The position numbers and the translations under genes were made by a program. DNA of 64,000 nucleotides from Olsenella uli (GTDB lineage Bacteria; Actinomycetota; Coriobacteriia; Coriobacteriales; Atopobiaceae). Location of the stretch: assembly GCF_016900775.1 (NCBI RefSeq), contig NZ_JACJKN010000008.1, positions 1 through 64,000 of the forward strand, read 5' to 3'. Positions 29,052 through 37,172 of this stretch are shown here, piece after piece; the first letter of the stretch is position 1; each line of letters starts with the position of its first letter. Under the pieces are notes generated by a model. That model had not been told where the DNA came from and searched no databases. It was given only the letters and a program-made list of their open reading frames with translations.

Positions 29052-31377
29052 GTCGGTCGCCCTGCCGCCGCGCCCGGCGCTTCCCCACGCGCTCTGGGCC
29101 CTGCTCGCCGCGCTCGCCGCCGAGCGCGCGGCCCTCGCCCTCGCGCCGGGCGCCGCCGCGCTCGCCGCCGCGTCGGCGGTGCTCGCCGCCCTCGCGCTCG
29201 CGCTGGCCCGCCCGGGGCGCGCCGCGCTCGCCCTGCCGCTCGCGGCGGTGCTCCTCGCGTCGCTCGCGGCCTCGGGCCTCTCCTGCGCGGCCGAGCTCTC
29301 CCGCCAGGCCGCGCTCGCCCAGGCCCTCTCGACGAGCTCCGTCTCGTCGTGGGAGCTGCGCCTCGTCGGGGACATGTCGCGCGGGGCGAACGCGTGGCGC
29401 GGGCGTGCGGTGGCCTCGTGCGCGGGCGGGCCCGCGGGCGAGGTCTGGCTGCTCGCGGACGAGCCACTCGAGCAGGGGACGCGCCTCTCCTGCGTCGGCC
29501 GCTTCGAGCCGAACGGGGACGACGACTGGGGCGCCTCCTCGCGCGCGCAGGGGATCTGCGGCACCGTGCGCGCGGTCCGCGCCCTCTCGGCGGAGCCGGC
29601 GGGCGGGCTCTCGGGTGCCGTCCTGGCCCTTCGCTCCGCGGTCCTCGCGAGCCTCGACGCGGGCTCCTCGGACGAGCGCGCTCTGCTCGCGGGCAGCGTC
29701 TGCGGCTCGATGGCGGCCATCTCCGAGCGCGGCCTCGACGACGCGTTCGCGCGCTGCGGCGTCTCGCACCTCGTCGCCGTCTCGGGCGGTCACCTCGCGC
29801 TCGTCTGCGCGCTCGTGGCGGCCCCGCTCGGGCGCTTTCGCCTGGGGCCCGCCGGGCGCGCCGCGGCCCTGCTCGCCCTCACGGGGCTCTTCGTCGCGTT
29901 CTGCGGGGCGCCCGCCTCGGCCGTCCGCTCGTGGGCCATGTCGCTCGTGGCCGCGCTCGCGCGCCTCCTGGGGAGGCGCGCCCACCCGCTCTCCTCGGTG
30001 AGCCTGGCGTCCCTCGCGATGGCGCTCGCCGACCCCGGCGTCACGGGCCAGCTCGGCTACCTGCTGTCCGTTGCCTGCGTCTGCGGCATCTGCGCGCTCG
30101 GCGGCTACGCACGCTACCTCGTGCGCGTCCTTCTCCCCGCGCCGCGCCTCCCCGCGGCCCTGCCCGCGCGCGCCCGCGCGGCGCTCTGCCGCCTGGGCTC
30201 GGAGGCTACAGACGCGCTCGCCCTCACGCTCGTCTCCCAGGCGGTCACGATGCCGCTCACCTGCGCCGCGTTCTCCCAGCTCTCGCTCGTGGCGCCGCTC
30301 GCCAACGTCCTTCTCGCCCCGCTCTTCACGCCGTTTCTCGGCGCGGGGCTCGTCGCCGCGTGCCTCGCCTGGGCGCCCGCCCTGCAGGCGCCCGCGCTCC
30401 TCGCGGCCGACGCGCTGGGAGGGGCCATCGTGCGTCTCGTCGGCCTGCTCGGCGGGCTCCCGCTCGCGAGCGTGGCGGTGAGCGTGGAGGAGGGGCCGGC
30501 GCTCGCGGCCATGCTGGCCGCGTCCGGGGCGCTGCTCGTCTGGTGGCCCCGCGCCTCGCGCCGGGCGATCGCCGCCGCCCTCGGGCTTGCCGTGGCGGCC
30601 GCACTCGCGTGGCTCCTGCGCTGGCGCCTGCTCGCCCCGGCCCGCGTCGTGGTCATGGACGTGGGGCAGGGCGACGCGATCCTCGTGACGGACGGCGCCG
30701 CGTCGCTGCTCGTGGACACCGGCCCCGGCGACGCCGTGGTGGCCGCCCTCGCGCGCGCCGGCGTCACGCACCTCGACGCCGTCCTGCTCACGCATCTCCA
30801 CGACGACCACGCCGGCGGCCTCGCTGACGTCCTCGGCGCCGTCTCGGTGGGCCGCGTCATCGTGGGCGAGGGGGCGGAGCCGGGCGCGGCGGCGGGCGGC
30901 CTGCCGGTGGAGTGGGTCGGCCACGGGGACGCGCTCGCCGTCGGGCGCTTCTCGCTCGAGGTGGTCTCGCCCCTCGAGCCGGCCGACGGCTCCGGCAACG
31001 AGGGCTCGCTCGAGCTCCTGGTCGCCTTCCGCGACGGCGGGCGCGAGCTCACGGCGCTTCTCGCCGCGGATGCCGAGGAGCCCGAGACGTCGGCCGCCCT
31101 CGCGCGCGGCGACGTGGGCGACGTCGACCTCCTCAAGGTGGGCCATCACGGCTCGGCCGCCTCCGTCGGCATGGAGACCGCCCGGGCGCTGGACCCGGAG
31201 GTGAGCGTGGCGAGCGCGGGGGAGGGAAACTCCTACGGGCACCCCGACCCGGCCTGCGTGGAGGCCCTCGAGGGGGCGGGGTCGCTCTTCCTGTGCACCA
31301 TCGAATGCGGGGACGTGACGGTCGAGCCGGGGGAGTCCGGGCCGGTTGTCACCTGTCAGAAGGGAGGCATGCCATGA
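29044..31377 (+). CDS. comEC: ComEC/Rec2 DNA-uptake channel
   Basis: The 777-residue membrane protein moves single-stranded DNA into the cytoplasm. The N-terminal part has several Ala/Leu-rich helices and an OB-like segment, and the central Competence domain starts near 205 with LLAGSVCGSMAAISERGLDD and HLVAVSGGHLALV. A C-terminal metallo-beta-lactamase-like domain follows (VMDVGQGDAILV, LLTHLHDDHAGG near 580, VGHHGSAAS), a probable nuclease. The start is a GTG inside the comEA end. The stop overlaps an in-frame ATG of the downstream toxin-antitoxin genes (ATGA). Confidence 0.93.
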   Translation: MSESVALPPRPALPHALWALLAALAAERAALALAPGAAALAAASAVLAALALALARPGRAALALPLAAVLLASLAASGLSCAAELSRQAALAQALSTSSVSSWELRLVGDMSRGANAWRGRAVASCAGGPAGEVWLLADEPLEQGTRLSCVGRFEPNGDDDWGASSRAQGICGTVRAVRALSAEPAGGLSGAVLALRSAVLASLDAGSSDERALLAGSVCGSMAAISERGLDDAFARCGVSHLVAVSGGHLALVCALVAAPLGRFRLGPAGRAAALLALTGLFVAFCGAPASAVRSWAMSLVAALARLLGRRAHPLSSVSLASLAMALADPGVTGQLGYLLSVACVCGICALGGYARYLVRVLLPAPRLPAALPARARAALCRLGSEATDALALTLVSQAVTMPLTCAAFSQLSLVAPLANVLLAPLFTPFLGAGLVAACLAWAPALQAPALLAADALGGAIVRLVGLLGGLPLASVAVSVEEGPALAAMLAASGALLVWWPRASRRAIAAALGLAVAAALAWLLRWRLLAPARVVVMDVGQGDAILVTDGAASLLVDTGPGDAVVAALARAGVTHLDAVLLTHLHDDHAGGLADVLGAVSVGRVIVGEGAEPGAAAGGLPVEWVGHGDALAVGRFSLEVVSPLEPADGSGNEGSLELLVAFRDGGRELTALLAADAEEPETSAALARGDVGDVDLLKVGHHGSAASVGMETARALDPEVSVASAGEGNSYGHPDPACVEALEGAGSLFLCTIECGDVTVEPGESGPVVTCQKGGMP

Positions 31378-31378
31378 G

Positions 31379-31387
31379 TGCTACACT
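31379..31387 (+). promoter_or_regulatory. Extended -10 of the toxin-antitoxin operon
   Basis: TGCTACACT right after the comEC stop. The expected start near 31394 leaves about 28 bases to the preferred antitoxin start. Confidence 0.6.
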
Positions 31388-31421
31388 AGGGGCCACAATC
31401 GTGGCCCAAAGGGGGTGTGAA

Positions 31422-31691
31422 ATGCCAAGGTGCGTGCCCATCAAGGAGATCAAGAACACCGTCGAGTTCGCGCGGATCGTCGAGGAGTCGCCGGAGCCCG
31501 TCATCGTGACCCGCAACGGGCGCGAGGCCTTCGCGGCCATGTCCATGGAGGTGCTCGACGCGATGCGCGTGGAGCGCGCCCGCGCCGAGCTCTACCGCCT
31601 CGTTGACGAGGCGGAGGAGGACATCCGCGCGGGTAGGGTCGTGGACGCCCGCGAGTCGATACGAAGGACGCGTGAGCGCTATGGCCTATGA
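31422..31691 (+). CDS. Phd/YefM-type antitoxin
   Basis: The 89-residue protein matches the type II antitoxin pattern: VPIKEIKNTVEFARIVEES then PVIVTRNGREAFAAMSMEV, the DNA-binding Phd fold, followed by a helical tail that would wrap the toxin. It should neutralise the toxin and repress its own promoter. Two starts are possible. ATG 31422 follows GGGGGTGTGAA and comes after the extended -10. ATG 31374 has GGGAGG and overlaps the comEC stop, adding 16 residues. The first fits the usual antitoxin N-terminus. The gene overlaps the toxin by 11 bases. Confidence 0.88.
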   Translation: MPRCVPIKEIKNTVEFARIVEESPEPVIVTRNGREAFAAMSMEVLDAMRVERARAELYRLVDEAEEDIRAGRVVDARESIRRTRERYGL

Positions 31692-31992
31692 TGTTATCTT
31701 TGCCAATGCGGCCCGGCGGGACAAGGAGCAGATCGCTTCCTACCTGCTGCATGAGCTCCAGAACCAGACGGCCGCGCGGGGCTTCCTGGACGGCCTCGAG
31801 CGCGTGACGGGCAACCTGGCGCAGTTCCCGGAGATGTACCCGCGCGTTAGCGAAGGCAGGCTCGCCGCGGGCGGCTACCGCAGGGCCGGGTTCGGGAGCT
31901 ACGTCGCGCTCTACGGCGTCAATGACGATACGGGCACGGTCGAGGTCGCCCGCGTCTTCCACGCGCTTCAGGACTACGCGCGGCTGCTCTAG
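31681..31992 (+). CDS. RelE/ParE-family toxin
   Basis: The 103-residue protein has the RelE/ParE fold pattern: YDVIFANAARRDKEQIASYL at the start, a helical hairpin, FPEMYPRVSEG and GYRRAGFGSYVALYGVND in the beta sheet, and VARVFHALQDYARLL at the end. Family members are ribosome-dependent mRNases (RelE) or gyrase inhibitors (ParE). The sequence resembles plasmid-stabilisation-type proteins and does not settle which. It overlaps the antitoxin gene by 11 bases, so the pair is co-translated. The pair lies between comEC and holA, where no other gene is normally present, so it is probably a later insertion. Confidence 0.88.
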   Translation: MAYDVIFANAARRDKEQIASYLLHELQNQTAARGFLDGLERVTGNLAQFPEMYPRVSEGRLAAGGYRRAGFGSYVALYGVNDDTGTVEVARVFHALQDYARLL

Positions 31993-32010
31993 CCGCGAGG
32001 GGAGGAGAAG

Positions 32011-32973
32011 ATGGCAGACAAGCCCGCGCTTCTGGCGGCCTACCTCATCGTGGGGCCGGACGAGCTCAAGCGCAAGCAGGCGCTCGCCCGCCTCAAGGCC
32101 CGCGTGGACGGGCCCTTCGCGGCCTTCAACCTGGAGGAGCTCGTCGCCCCGGGCGACCTCGAGCCGGTGGGCGTGCTCGCCTCGCTCAACACGCTGCCGA
32201 TGGGCGGCGAGCGCCGCGTCGTCGTCATCGAGAACGCCGAGAAGCTCCCCAAGCCCGTCTCTGAGGCCGTCGTGGGCTACCTCGACAACCCCAACCCGAG
32301 CTGCACGCTCGCGCTCGTGGCCACGACGCTCGCAAGGACCACGCGCCTCTACAAGGCCGTCGCCAAGGTCGGCCCCCGCACGGTGATCGACTGCGCGGCC
32401 AAGAAGGGCCGCGACCTGCCGCCCTACGTGCAGAAGCTCGCGGCGGCCCACGGCGTCTCCATCGCGCCCGATGCGGCGCGCGAGCTCGTGGCGCGGGTCG
32501 GCGAGTCCACGACGATGCTCGACACGCAGGTCGCGACCCTCGCCGCGCTGCTCGGCGGCTCGGGGACGATCACCTCCCCCTTCGTGGAGGCCAACGTCGC
32601 CCGCGTGGCCGAGGTCAAGCCCTGGGAGTTCCTCGACCGGCTCTCCGCCCGGGACGCCCATCGCGCCCTCGCGCTCTACCGGCTGCTGGACGGCTCGGCG
32701 CTCGGGCTGCTCTCGCTCGTGGCGGGCCGCCTGCGCGAGCTCGTCTGCGCCCGCTCGCTCGCCGCGCGCGGGCAGGCCCACGCGCTCGCCGCCGAGCTCA
32801 AGAAGCAGGACTGGCAGGTGAGAAACCACGGCCGCTGGGCGCGCGCCTTCGCCGACGGCGAGCTCGAGCGCCTGCTCGGCGCCTGCGCCGAGGCCGAGCG
32901 CGCCCTCAAGAGCGGCGTGGAGGCGGACGAGGTCATGCCCGCCCTCATCGCGCGCGTCTGCGGCGCCGCCTGA
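32011..32973 (+). CDS. holA: DNA polymerase III delta subunit
   Basis: HolA opens the sliding clamp as part of the clamp loader. The 320-residue protein shows AYLIVGPDELKRKQALARL at the start, MGGERRVVVIENAEKL in the second beta region, and helical domains with VAEVKPWEFLDRLSARDA and LGLLSLVAGRLRELV. The typical delta pattern is clear although the family is divergent. GGGGAGGAG lies before the ATG. comEC-holA-rpsT is the usual order in actinobacteria; here rpsT lies about 18 kb downstream, past the uronate island. A perfect 19-bp hairpin follows the stop. Confidence 0.93.
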   Translation: MADKPALLAAYLIVGPDELKRKQALARLKARVDGPFAAFNLEELVAPGDLEPVGVLASLNTLPMGGERRVVVIENAEKLPKPVSEAVVGYLDNPNPSCTLALVATTLARTTRLYKAVAKVGPRTVIDCAAKKGRDLPPYVQKLAAAHGVSIAPDAARELVARVGESTTMLDTQVATLAALLGGSGTITSPFVEANVARVAEVKPWEFLDRLSARDAHRALALYRLLDGSALGLLSLVAGRLRELVCARSLAARGQAHALAAELKKQDWQVRNHGRWARAFADGELERLLGACAEAERALKSGVEADEVMPALIARVCGAA

Positions 32974-32990
32974 TTCCGCGGGGCGAGAAG

Positions 32991-33039
32991 AACGTCGGGA
33001 CGGCCCCGCACCCTCTCTCCGCGGGGCCGTCCCGACGTT
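32991..33039 (+). terminator. 19-bp perfect hairpin after holA (CGTCG/GCCCCGC family)
   Basis: AACGTCGGGACGGCCCCGC (32991-33009) pairs perfectly with 33021-33039 around an 11-base loop. Its right arm is also the start of the tandem repeat. A weak T-run (TT at the arm end plus TCG) follows. Confidence 0.7.
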
Positions 33040-33200
33040 TCGCCAGCCGGAACCGTCGCCAGTCCACCGCACAATCAGCCTGCGGGGCCATTCCGACGTT
33101 CCGCCCGCCTAAACTGTCGCCAGACCCCCGCAGTGCGCCCCGCGGGGCCGTCCCGACACCCCGTCTTCCCGGATCGTCGCCAGACCCCCGCAGCGCGCCT
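33021..33200. repeat. Three tandem units of about 60 bp
   Basis: Units begin with GCGGGGCCGTCCCGAC, GCGGGGCCATTCCGAC and GCGGGGCCGTCCCGAC at 33021, 33082 and 33142. Each contains GTCGCCAG about 30-35 bases in (AACCGTCGCCAGTC, AACTGTCGCCAGAC, GATCGTCGCCAGAC). The gap 32974-33309 holds only this array and its flanking hairpins. A 9-bp hairpin (33206-33230) follows the third unit. Confidence 0.85.
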
Positions 33201-33230
33201 GCGCGGCGCCGAGGCGACAGACCTCGGCGC

Positions 33231-33283
33231 AAAAAACGTCGCCGGGGCCCCGCGCAGCCAGCCTGCGGGGCCCCGGCGACGTT
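33231..33283 (-). terminator. Terminator of the GntR gene (19-bp stem)
   Basis: AACGTCGCCGGGGCCCCGC (33235-33253) pairs perfectly with 33265-33283. Read on the minus strand the hairpin is followed by six T residues (33231-33236), a complete intrinsic terminator for the regulator. Confidence 0.85.
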
Positions 33284-33309
33284 CTTCTCGCCCTTCCTGC
33301 CGGGCGGCG

Positions 33310-33987
33310 CTAGCTCTCCGTGAAGTACTCCGGGTGGGAGACCGAGATGGGGTGGTAGTCGATGTGCGCCTTGCGCAGGTGGCGCGAGGTGAGGTAGGAC
33401 GCCTCGTTGGTGTCGTGCGCGGCGATGGCGTCGCGGATCTTGTGGTGCTGGTCCATGACGACGTCCCACTCCACGCCCGAGGTCAGCACCGCGAGCCAGC
33501 GGAAGCGCTCGTAGTGGACGTTGGTCATGTTGAGCCAGTCCCAGAGCGGCGCGCGGTCCGCGATGACGAAGAAGGTCTCGTGCATGAGGTTGTCCGACTC
33601 GAAGAACGCGAGCTCGTCGGCGGCCTCGACGGCGTCCTCCTGCTGCGCGATGATGGCGTCGATGCCGGCGATGTCGGCCTTGGTGGCCTTGGCGCAGCAC
33701 TCGATGACGACCTGCCGCTCGAGGCACTCGCGGGCGAAGCGCGCGTCCTCGCAGGAGCGCATGTCGATCTTGGAGACGTAGGTGCCGCTCTGGGGCACCG
33801 TGTTCACGAGCCCCTGCTGCTGGAGGAGCACGAGCGCCTCGCGCACGGGCGTGCGGCCGAGCCCGAGCTCCTCGCAGAGGCGCTTGGGCACGAGGCGCTC
33901 CCCGGGCTTGTAGCGCGAGAACACGAGCGCGCGCCGCAGGGCCTCGTAGGCCTGGGTCTGCAGGGTGGGGGTGTCCTTCTCGTGCAT
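33310..33987 (-). CDS. GntR-family (FadR/FCD) regulator, probable repressor of the uronate island
   Basis: The 225-residue protein has an N-terminal winged helix (TQAYEALRRALVFSRY, LCEELGLGRTPVREALVLL, GLVNTVPQSGTYVSKID) and a C-terminal all-helical FCD domain. Candidate metal and effector residues there are MHETFF, DQHHKIRDAI and HLRKAHIDY. UxuR and ExuR of the same subfamily respond to fructuronate or glucuronate. The ATG at 33987 has GAAGGACG upstream; the frame is open 13 codons more. It is divergent from the uxuB-like gene, with operator-like AACTAATATATCAGTT between them. Its direct control of the five palindromes is inferred, not shown. Confidence 0.9.
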   Translation of the reverse strand: MHEKDTPTLQTQAYEALRRALVFSRYKPGERLVPKRLCEELGLGRTPVREALVLLQQQGLVNTVPQSGTYVSKIDMRSCEDARFARECLERQVVIECCAKATKADIAGIDAIIAQQEDAVEAADELAFFESDNLMHETFFVIADRAPLWDWLNMTNVHYERFRWLAVLTSGVEWDVVMDQHHKIRDAIAAHDTNEASYLTSRHLRKAHIDYHPISVSHPEYFTES

Positions 33988-34160
33988 GCTCGTCCTTCTC
34001 GCTTTGCTTCTCGTGGTGTCAGGCAATGTCTTATTTTACGGGTTGGCGCGCGCGCCGGCCGTCCGATTCGCGAGCGCGACGCAATCTCCAGGCCCTCCGG
34101 ACACTCAAAGCCGAATACCGACCGCTGGCGGATTCCCCGCAAAACCTCGCGTCTCGCCGG

Positions 34161-34189
34161 TTGAGTTGGAGGGGCGCTCAAACTAATAT
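34161..34189 (+). promoter_or_regulatory. uxuB promoter overlapping an operator
   Basis: TTGAGT (34161-34166), 17 bases, TAATAT (34184-34189). The -10 lies inside the palindrome at 34181-34196, so a bound repressor would block polymerase. The rest of 33988-34264 shows no gene. Confidence 0.6.
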
Positions 34190-34196
34190 ATCAGTT
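34181..34196. promoter_or_regulatory. Operator 1 of the uronate regulon
   Basis: AACTAATATATCAGTT: the shared palindrome with A in place of G at position 5. It lies between the divergent GntR and uxuB-like genes. Confidence 0.75.
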
Positions 34197-34264
34197 TAGG
34201 GGGAACCGAAGGGGCCTGCGGCACCGCGCTCGCGCGGGCGCGGGCGAGAAGGACGGAGGAGTAC

Positions 34265-35878
34265 ATGGCAACACTCAAGAACTGGCAGGAGAGCCGCGAC
34301 GAGCTCGAGGGCAAGGGGGTGCGCCTGCCCCAGTGCGACGTCGACGCCCTGCGCAAGGCGGGCGCCGAGCAGCCGGTGTGGATGCACTTCGGCGGCGGCA
34401 ACCTCTACCGCGCCTTCCACGCCCAGATCGCGCAGGACCTCGCGGACAAGGGGCTGCTCTCCCGCGGCGTCGTGGTGGCGGAGACCTTCCGCCCGTTCAC
34501 GATCGACGAGGTCTACGCCCCCTATGACAACAACATCCTGCAGGTCGTCATGAACGCCGACGGCACGCTCGACGAGCGCGTGCTCGCCGTCACGGCCGGC
34601 GCCATCTTCGCCAACGCCGACCGCCCGACCGACTACGCCCTCGCGCGCCGCTACTTCGAGAGCCCCGACCTCCAGCTGGTCACCTTCACCATCACGGAGA
34701 AGGGCTACGGCCTCACCAACGCCTCCGGCAAGCTGCTGCCCTACGTGGCCGCCGAGATCGAGGCCGGCCCCGCGCACGCCGCGAGCTCCATGGGCATCGT
34801 CTGCGCGCTGCTCGTCGACCGCTTCGAGGCGGGCGCGGCGCCCATCGCCATGGTCTCCACCGACAACTTCTCGCAGAACGGCCGCCGCTTCCAGGAGGCC
34901 ATCCTCACGATCGCCCGCGGCTGGCTCGAGCACGGCCACGTCACGCAGGACTTCGTGGACTACGTCTCGGACGAGTCGCGCGTGAGCTTCCCCTGGTCGA
35001 TGATCGACCGCATCACCCCCAACCCCTCGCCCGAGACCGAGGCCGCCCTGCGCGAGCAGGGCTGGGAGGACCTCGACCTCATCACGACCTCCGGCCCGAC
35101 CTTCGCCGGCTTCGCCAACACCGAGGCGGCCCACTACCTCGTCATCGAGGACTCGTTCCCCAACGGCCGGCCGGCCCTCGAGGAGGGCGGCGTGATCATG
35201 TGCGACCGCGAAACCGCCGAGCGCGCCGATACCATGAAGGTCACCGCCTGCCTGAACCCGCTGCACACGTGCCTGGCCGTCTACGGCTGCCTGCTCGGCT
35301 ACACCCGCATCTGGCAGGAGATGGAGAACCCGGACCTCGTGGCGCTCATCAGGAGGCTCGGCTACGACGAGGACCTGCCCGTGGTCGTGGACCCCAAGGT
35401 CATCGACCCCAAGACCTTCATCGACGAGCTGCTCGCCGAGCGCCTGCCCAACAAGAGCCTGCCCGACGCACCGCAGCGCATCGCGGCCGACACCTCGCAG
35501 AAGGTGCCCATCCGCTATGGCCACACCCTGAACGCCTACCTCGAGGCGGGGCGTGACGTCTCCGGGCTCGTGGCGATCCCGCTCGTGATCGCGGGGTGGA
35601 TGCGCTACCTGCTCGCCGTCGACGATAGGGGAGAGGCCTTCGAGCCGAGCCCCGACCCGCTGCTCGCCGACCTCAGGGCCCAGCTCTCCGGCATCTCGCT
35701 CGGCGAGACCGACCCCGCCAAGATCCACGAGGCGCTGAGCCCCATCCTGTCCAACGCCGAGATCTTCTCGCTCGACCTCTACGAGGCCGGCCTCGGCGAG
35801 AAGATCGAGGGCATGTTCGCCGAGCTCAACGCCGGCCCCGGCGCCGTGGCCGCCACCATCGCGCGCTACGTCGGCTAG
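34265..35878 (+). CDS. uxuB: Mannitol dehydrogenase-family oxidoreductase, probable fructuronate reductase
   Basis: The 537 residues belong to the polyol/uronate dehydrogenase family. HFGGGNLYRAFHAQIAQDL is the nucleotide-binding start, then TFTITEKGYGLTN, STDNFSQNGRRF and a catalytic core FPWSMIDRITPNP, with KVTACLNPLHTCLAVYG and DTSQKVPIRYG. In the pathway it reduces D-fructuronate to D-mannonate with NADH. The family also includes tagaturonate and mannitol enzymes, so substrate is assigned from context: uxuA follows 44 bp later and uxaC next. GGACGGAGGAG precedes the start, and the promoter overlaps operator 1. Confidence 0.88.
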   Translation: MATLKNWQESRDELEGKGVRLPQCDVDALRKAGAEQPVWMHFGGGNLYRAFHAQIAQDLADKGLLSRGVVVAETFRPFTIDEVYAPYDNNILQVVMNADGTLDERVLAVTAGAIFANADRPTDYALARRYFESPDLQLVTFTITEKGYGLTNASGKLLPYVAAEIEAGPAHAASSMGIVCALLVDRFEAGAAPIAMVSTDNFSQNGRRFQEAILTIARGWLEHGHVTQDFVDYVSDESRVSFPWSMIDRITPNPSPETEAALREQGWEDLDLITTSGPTFAGFANTEAAHYLVIEDSFPNGRPALEEGGVIMCDRETAERADTMKVTACLNPLHTCLAVYGCLLGYTRIWQEMENPDLVALIRRLGYDEDLPVVVDPKVIDPKTFIDELLAERLPNKSLPDAPQRIAADTSQKVPIRYGHTLNAYLEAGRDVSGLVAIPLVIAGWMRYLLAVDDRGEAFEPSPDPLLADLRAQLSGISLGETDPAKIHEALSPILSNAEIFSLDLYEAGLGEKIEGMFAELNAGPGAVAATIARYVG

Positions 35879-35922
35879 ACAACCCAGAGCCGGGCACGGG
35901 CCCGGAGAGAGAGGAGAGGGAC

Positions 35923-37005
35923 ATGGAGCTCACCTTCCGCTGGTACGGCCCCAACGAGGAGAAGATCACGCTCGAAGAGATCAGCCAGATCCCCGGCTGC
36001 AAGGGCATCGTCGGCACGCTCTTCGACATCCCCGCAGGCGAGGTCTGGCCGCGCGAGCGCATCCACGAGCTGCGCGAGATGGTCGAGGCCCACGGGCTCA
36101 CGCTCAAGGTCATCGAGTCGGTGAACGTCTCCGACGACATCAAGATCGGCACCGAGAAGCGCGACGAGCACATCGAGAACTACAAGGAGACGATCCGCAA
36201 CCTCGCCGCCGAGGGCGTCAAGGTCATCTGCTACAACTTCATGCCGGTCTTCGACTGGGTGAAGTCCGACCTCGACTATGTCCTGCCCGACGGCTCGCGC
36301 ACGCTCGCCTTCGTCAAGGCGAACATCCCCGACGACCCGCAGGTCATCATCGACCGCGTGGCCAACGGCTCGGGCGACTTCACGCTGCCCGGCTGGGAGC
36401 CGGAGCGCCTGGCGCAGGTGCGGGCCCTCCTCGACGCCTACAAGGACATCGACGACGACAAGCTGCGCGAGAACCTCGTCTACTTCCTCGAGGCCATCAT
36501 GCCCACCTGCGAGGAGTGCGACGTCAAGATGGCCATCCACCCGGACGACCCGCCCTACTCGCTCTTTGGCCTGCCGCGCATCATCAAGAACCGCGAGGAC
36601 CTCGACTGGCTCTGCACCGCGGTGGACACGCCCTACAACGGCATCACCCTGTGCTGCGGCTCGATCGCCGAGGAGCCCGGCAACGACATCTACTCCATCC
36701 TCGCCGAGTTCACCCGCCGCGGCCGCATCCACTTCGTGCACATGCGCAACATCAAGTACATCAACCCCGACGAGCCCGGCAACAAGGACTTCTACGAGGC
36801 GCCGCACCCCAGCCCCTGCGGCTCGCTCGACATGTACAAGATGATGAGGGCCCTGCACGACAACGGCTTCACGGGCTACATGAGGCCCGACCACGGCCGC
36901 ATGATCTGGGGCGAGACGGGACGCCCGGGCTACGGCCTCTACGACCGCGCGCTCGGCATCGCCTACATCAACGGAATGTGGGAGGCCATCGAGAAGGGCG
37001 CGTAG
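35923..37005 (+). CDS. uxuA: D-mannonate dehydratase
   Basis: It dehydrates D-mannonate to 2-keto-3-deoxygluconate in a metal-dependent TIM barrel. The 360 residues start MELTFRWYGPNEEKITLEEI, a typical UxuA opening, followed by VICYNFMPVFDW, AIHPDDPPYSLFGLPRI, CCGSIAEEPGNDI, IHFVHMRNIK and GYMRPDHGRMIWGE. Length is that of the Gram-positive UxuA. AGAGAGGAGAGGG precedes the ATG. It is co-transcribed with the uxuB-like gene; a large hairpin lies between it and uxaC. Confidence 0.95.
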   Translation: MELTFRWYGPNEEKITLEEISQIPGCKGIVGTLFDIPAGEVWPRERIHELREMVEAHGLTLKVIESVNVSDDIKIGTEKRDEHIENYKETIRNLAAEGVKVICYNFMPVFDWVKSDLDYVLPDGSRTLAFVKANIPDDPQVIIDRVANGSGDFTLPGWEPERLAQVRALLDAYKDIDDDKLRENLVYFLEAIMPTCEECDVKMAIHPDDPPYSLFGLPRIIKNREDLDWLCTAVDTPYNGITLCCGSIAEEPGNDIYSILAEFTRRGRIHFVHMRNIKYINPDEPGNKDFYEAPHPSPCGSLDMYKMMRALHDNGFTGYMRPDHGRMIWGETGRPGYGLYDRALGIAYINGMWEAIEKGA

Positions 37006-37014
37006 GTCCTCTCG

Positions 37015-37095
37015 GCCCCGCCGCCGCATATGATCCCGCGCTCGGACAGCTTTGCTTCGCAAAGAACTCGCGCGGGACATATGCGACGGCGGGGC
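37015..37095. repeat. Long hairpin between uxuA and uxaC
   Basis: GCCCCGCCGCCGCATATG with following bases (37015-37041) pairs with 37070-37095 over 26 positions with one mismatch and one bulge. The loop contains a second stem, CTTTGC-TTC-GCAAAG. No T-run: a likely mRNA-processing or stability structure that may set uxaC level apart from uxuAB. Confidence 0.85.
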
Positions 37096-37172
37096 TGGTG
37101 GCTCAAGCGCCCTTCTCGGTTGCTCCCGCGCGATTCCCACCCTCTGGGTTCTGGGCGAAAGGGGATTCTTCC

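Noticed and set aside
31374-31421. A longer antitoxin start at 31374
   Set aside because: Not excluded, since it has a good ribosome site, but the extension spans the extended -10 and does not match antitoxin N-termini; 31422 is preferred.
33021-33200. A tandem array considered as a CRISPR
   Set aside because: Units are contiguous and about 60 bp with no unique spacers of constant length between short repeats, and there are no cas genes in the window.
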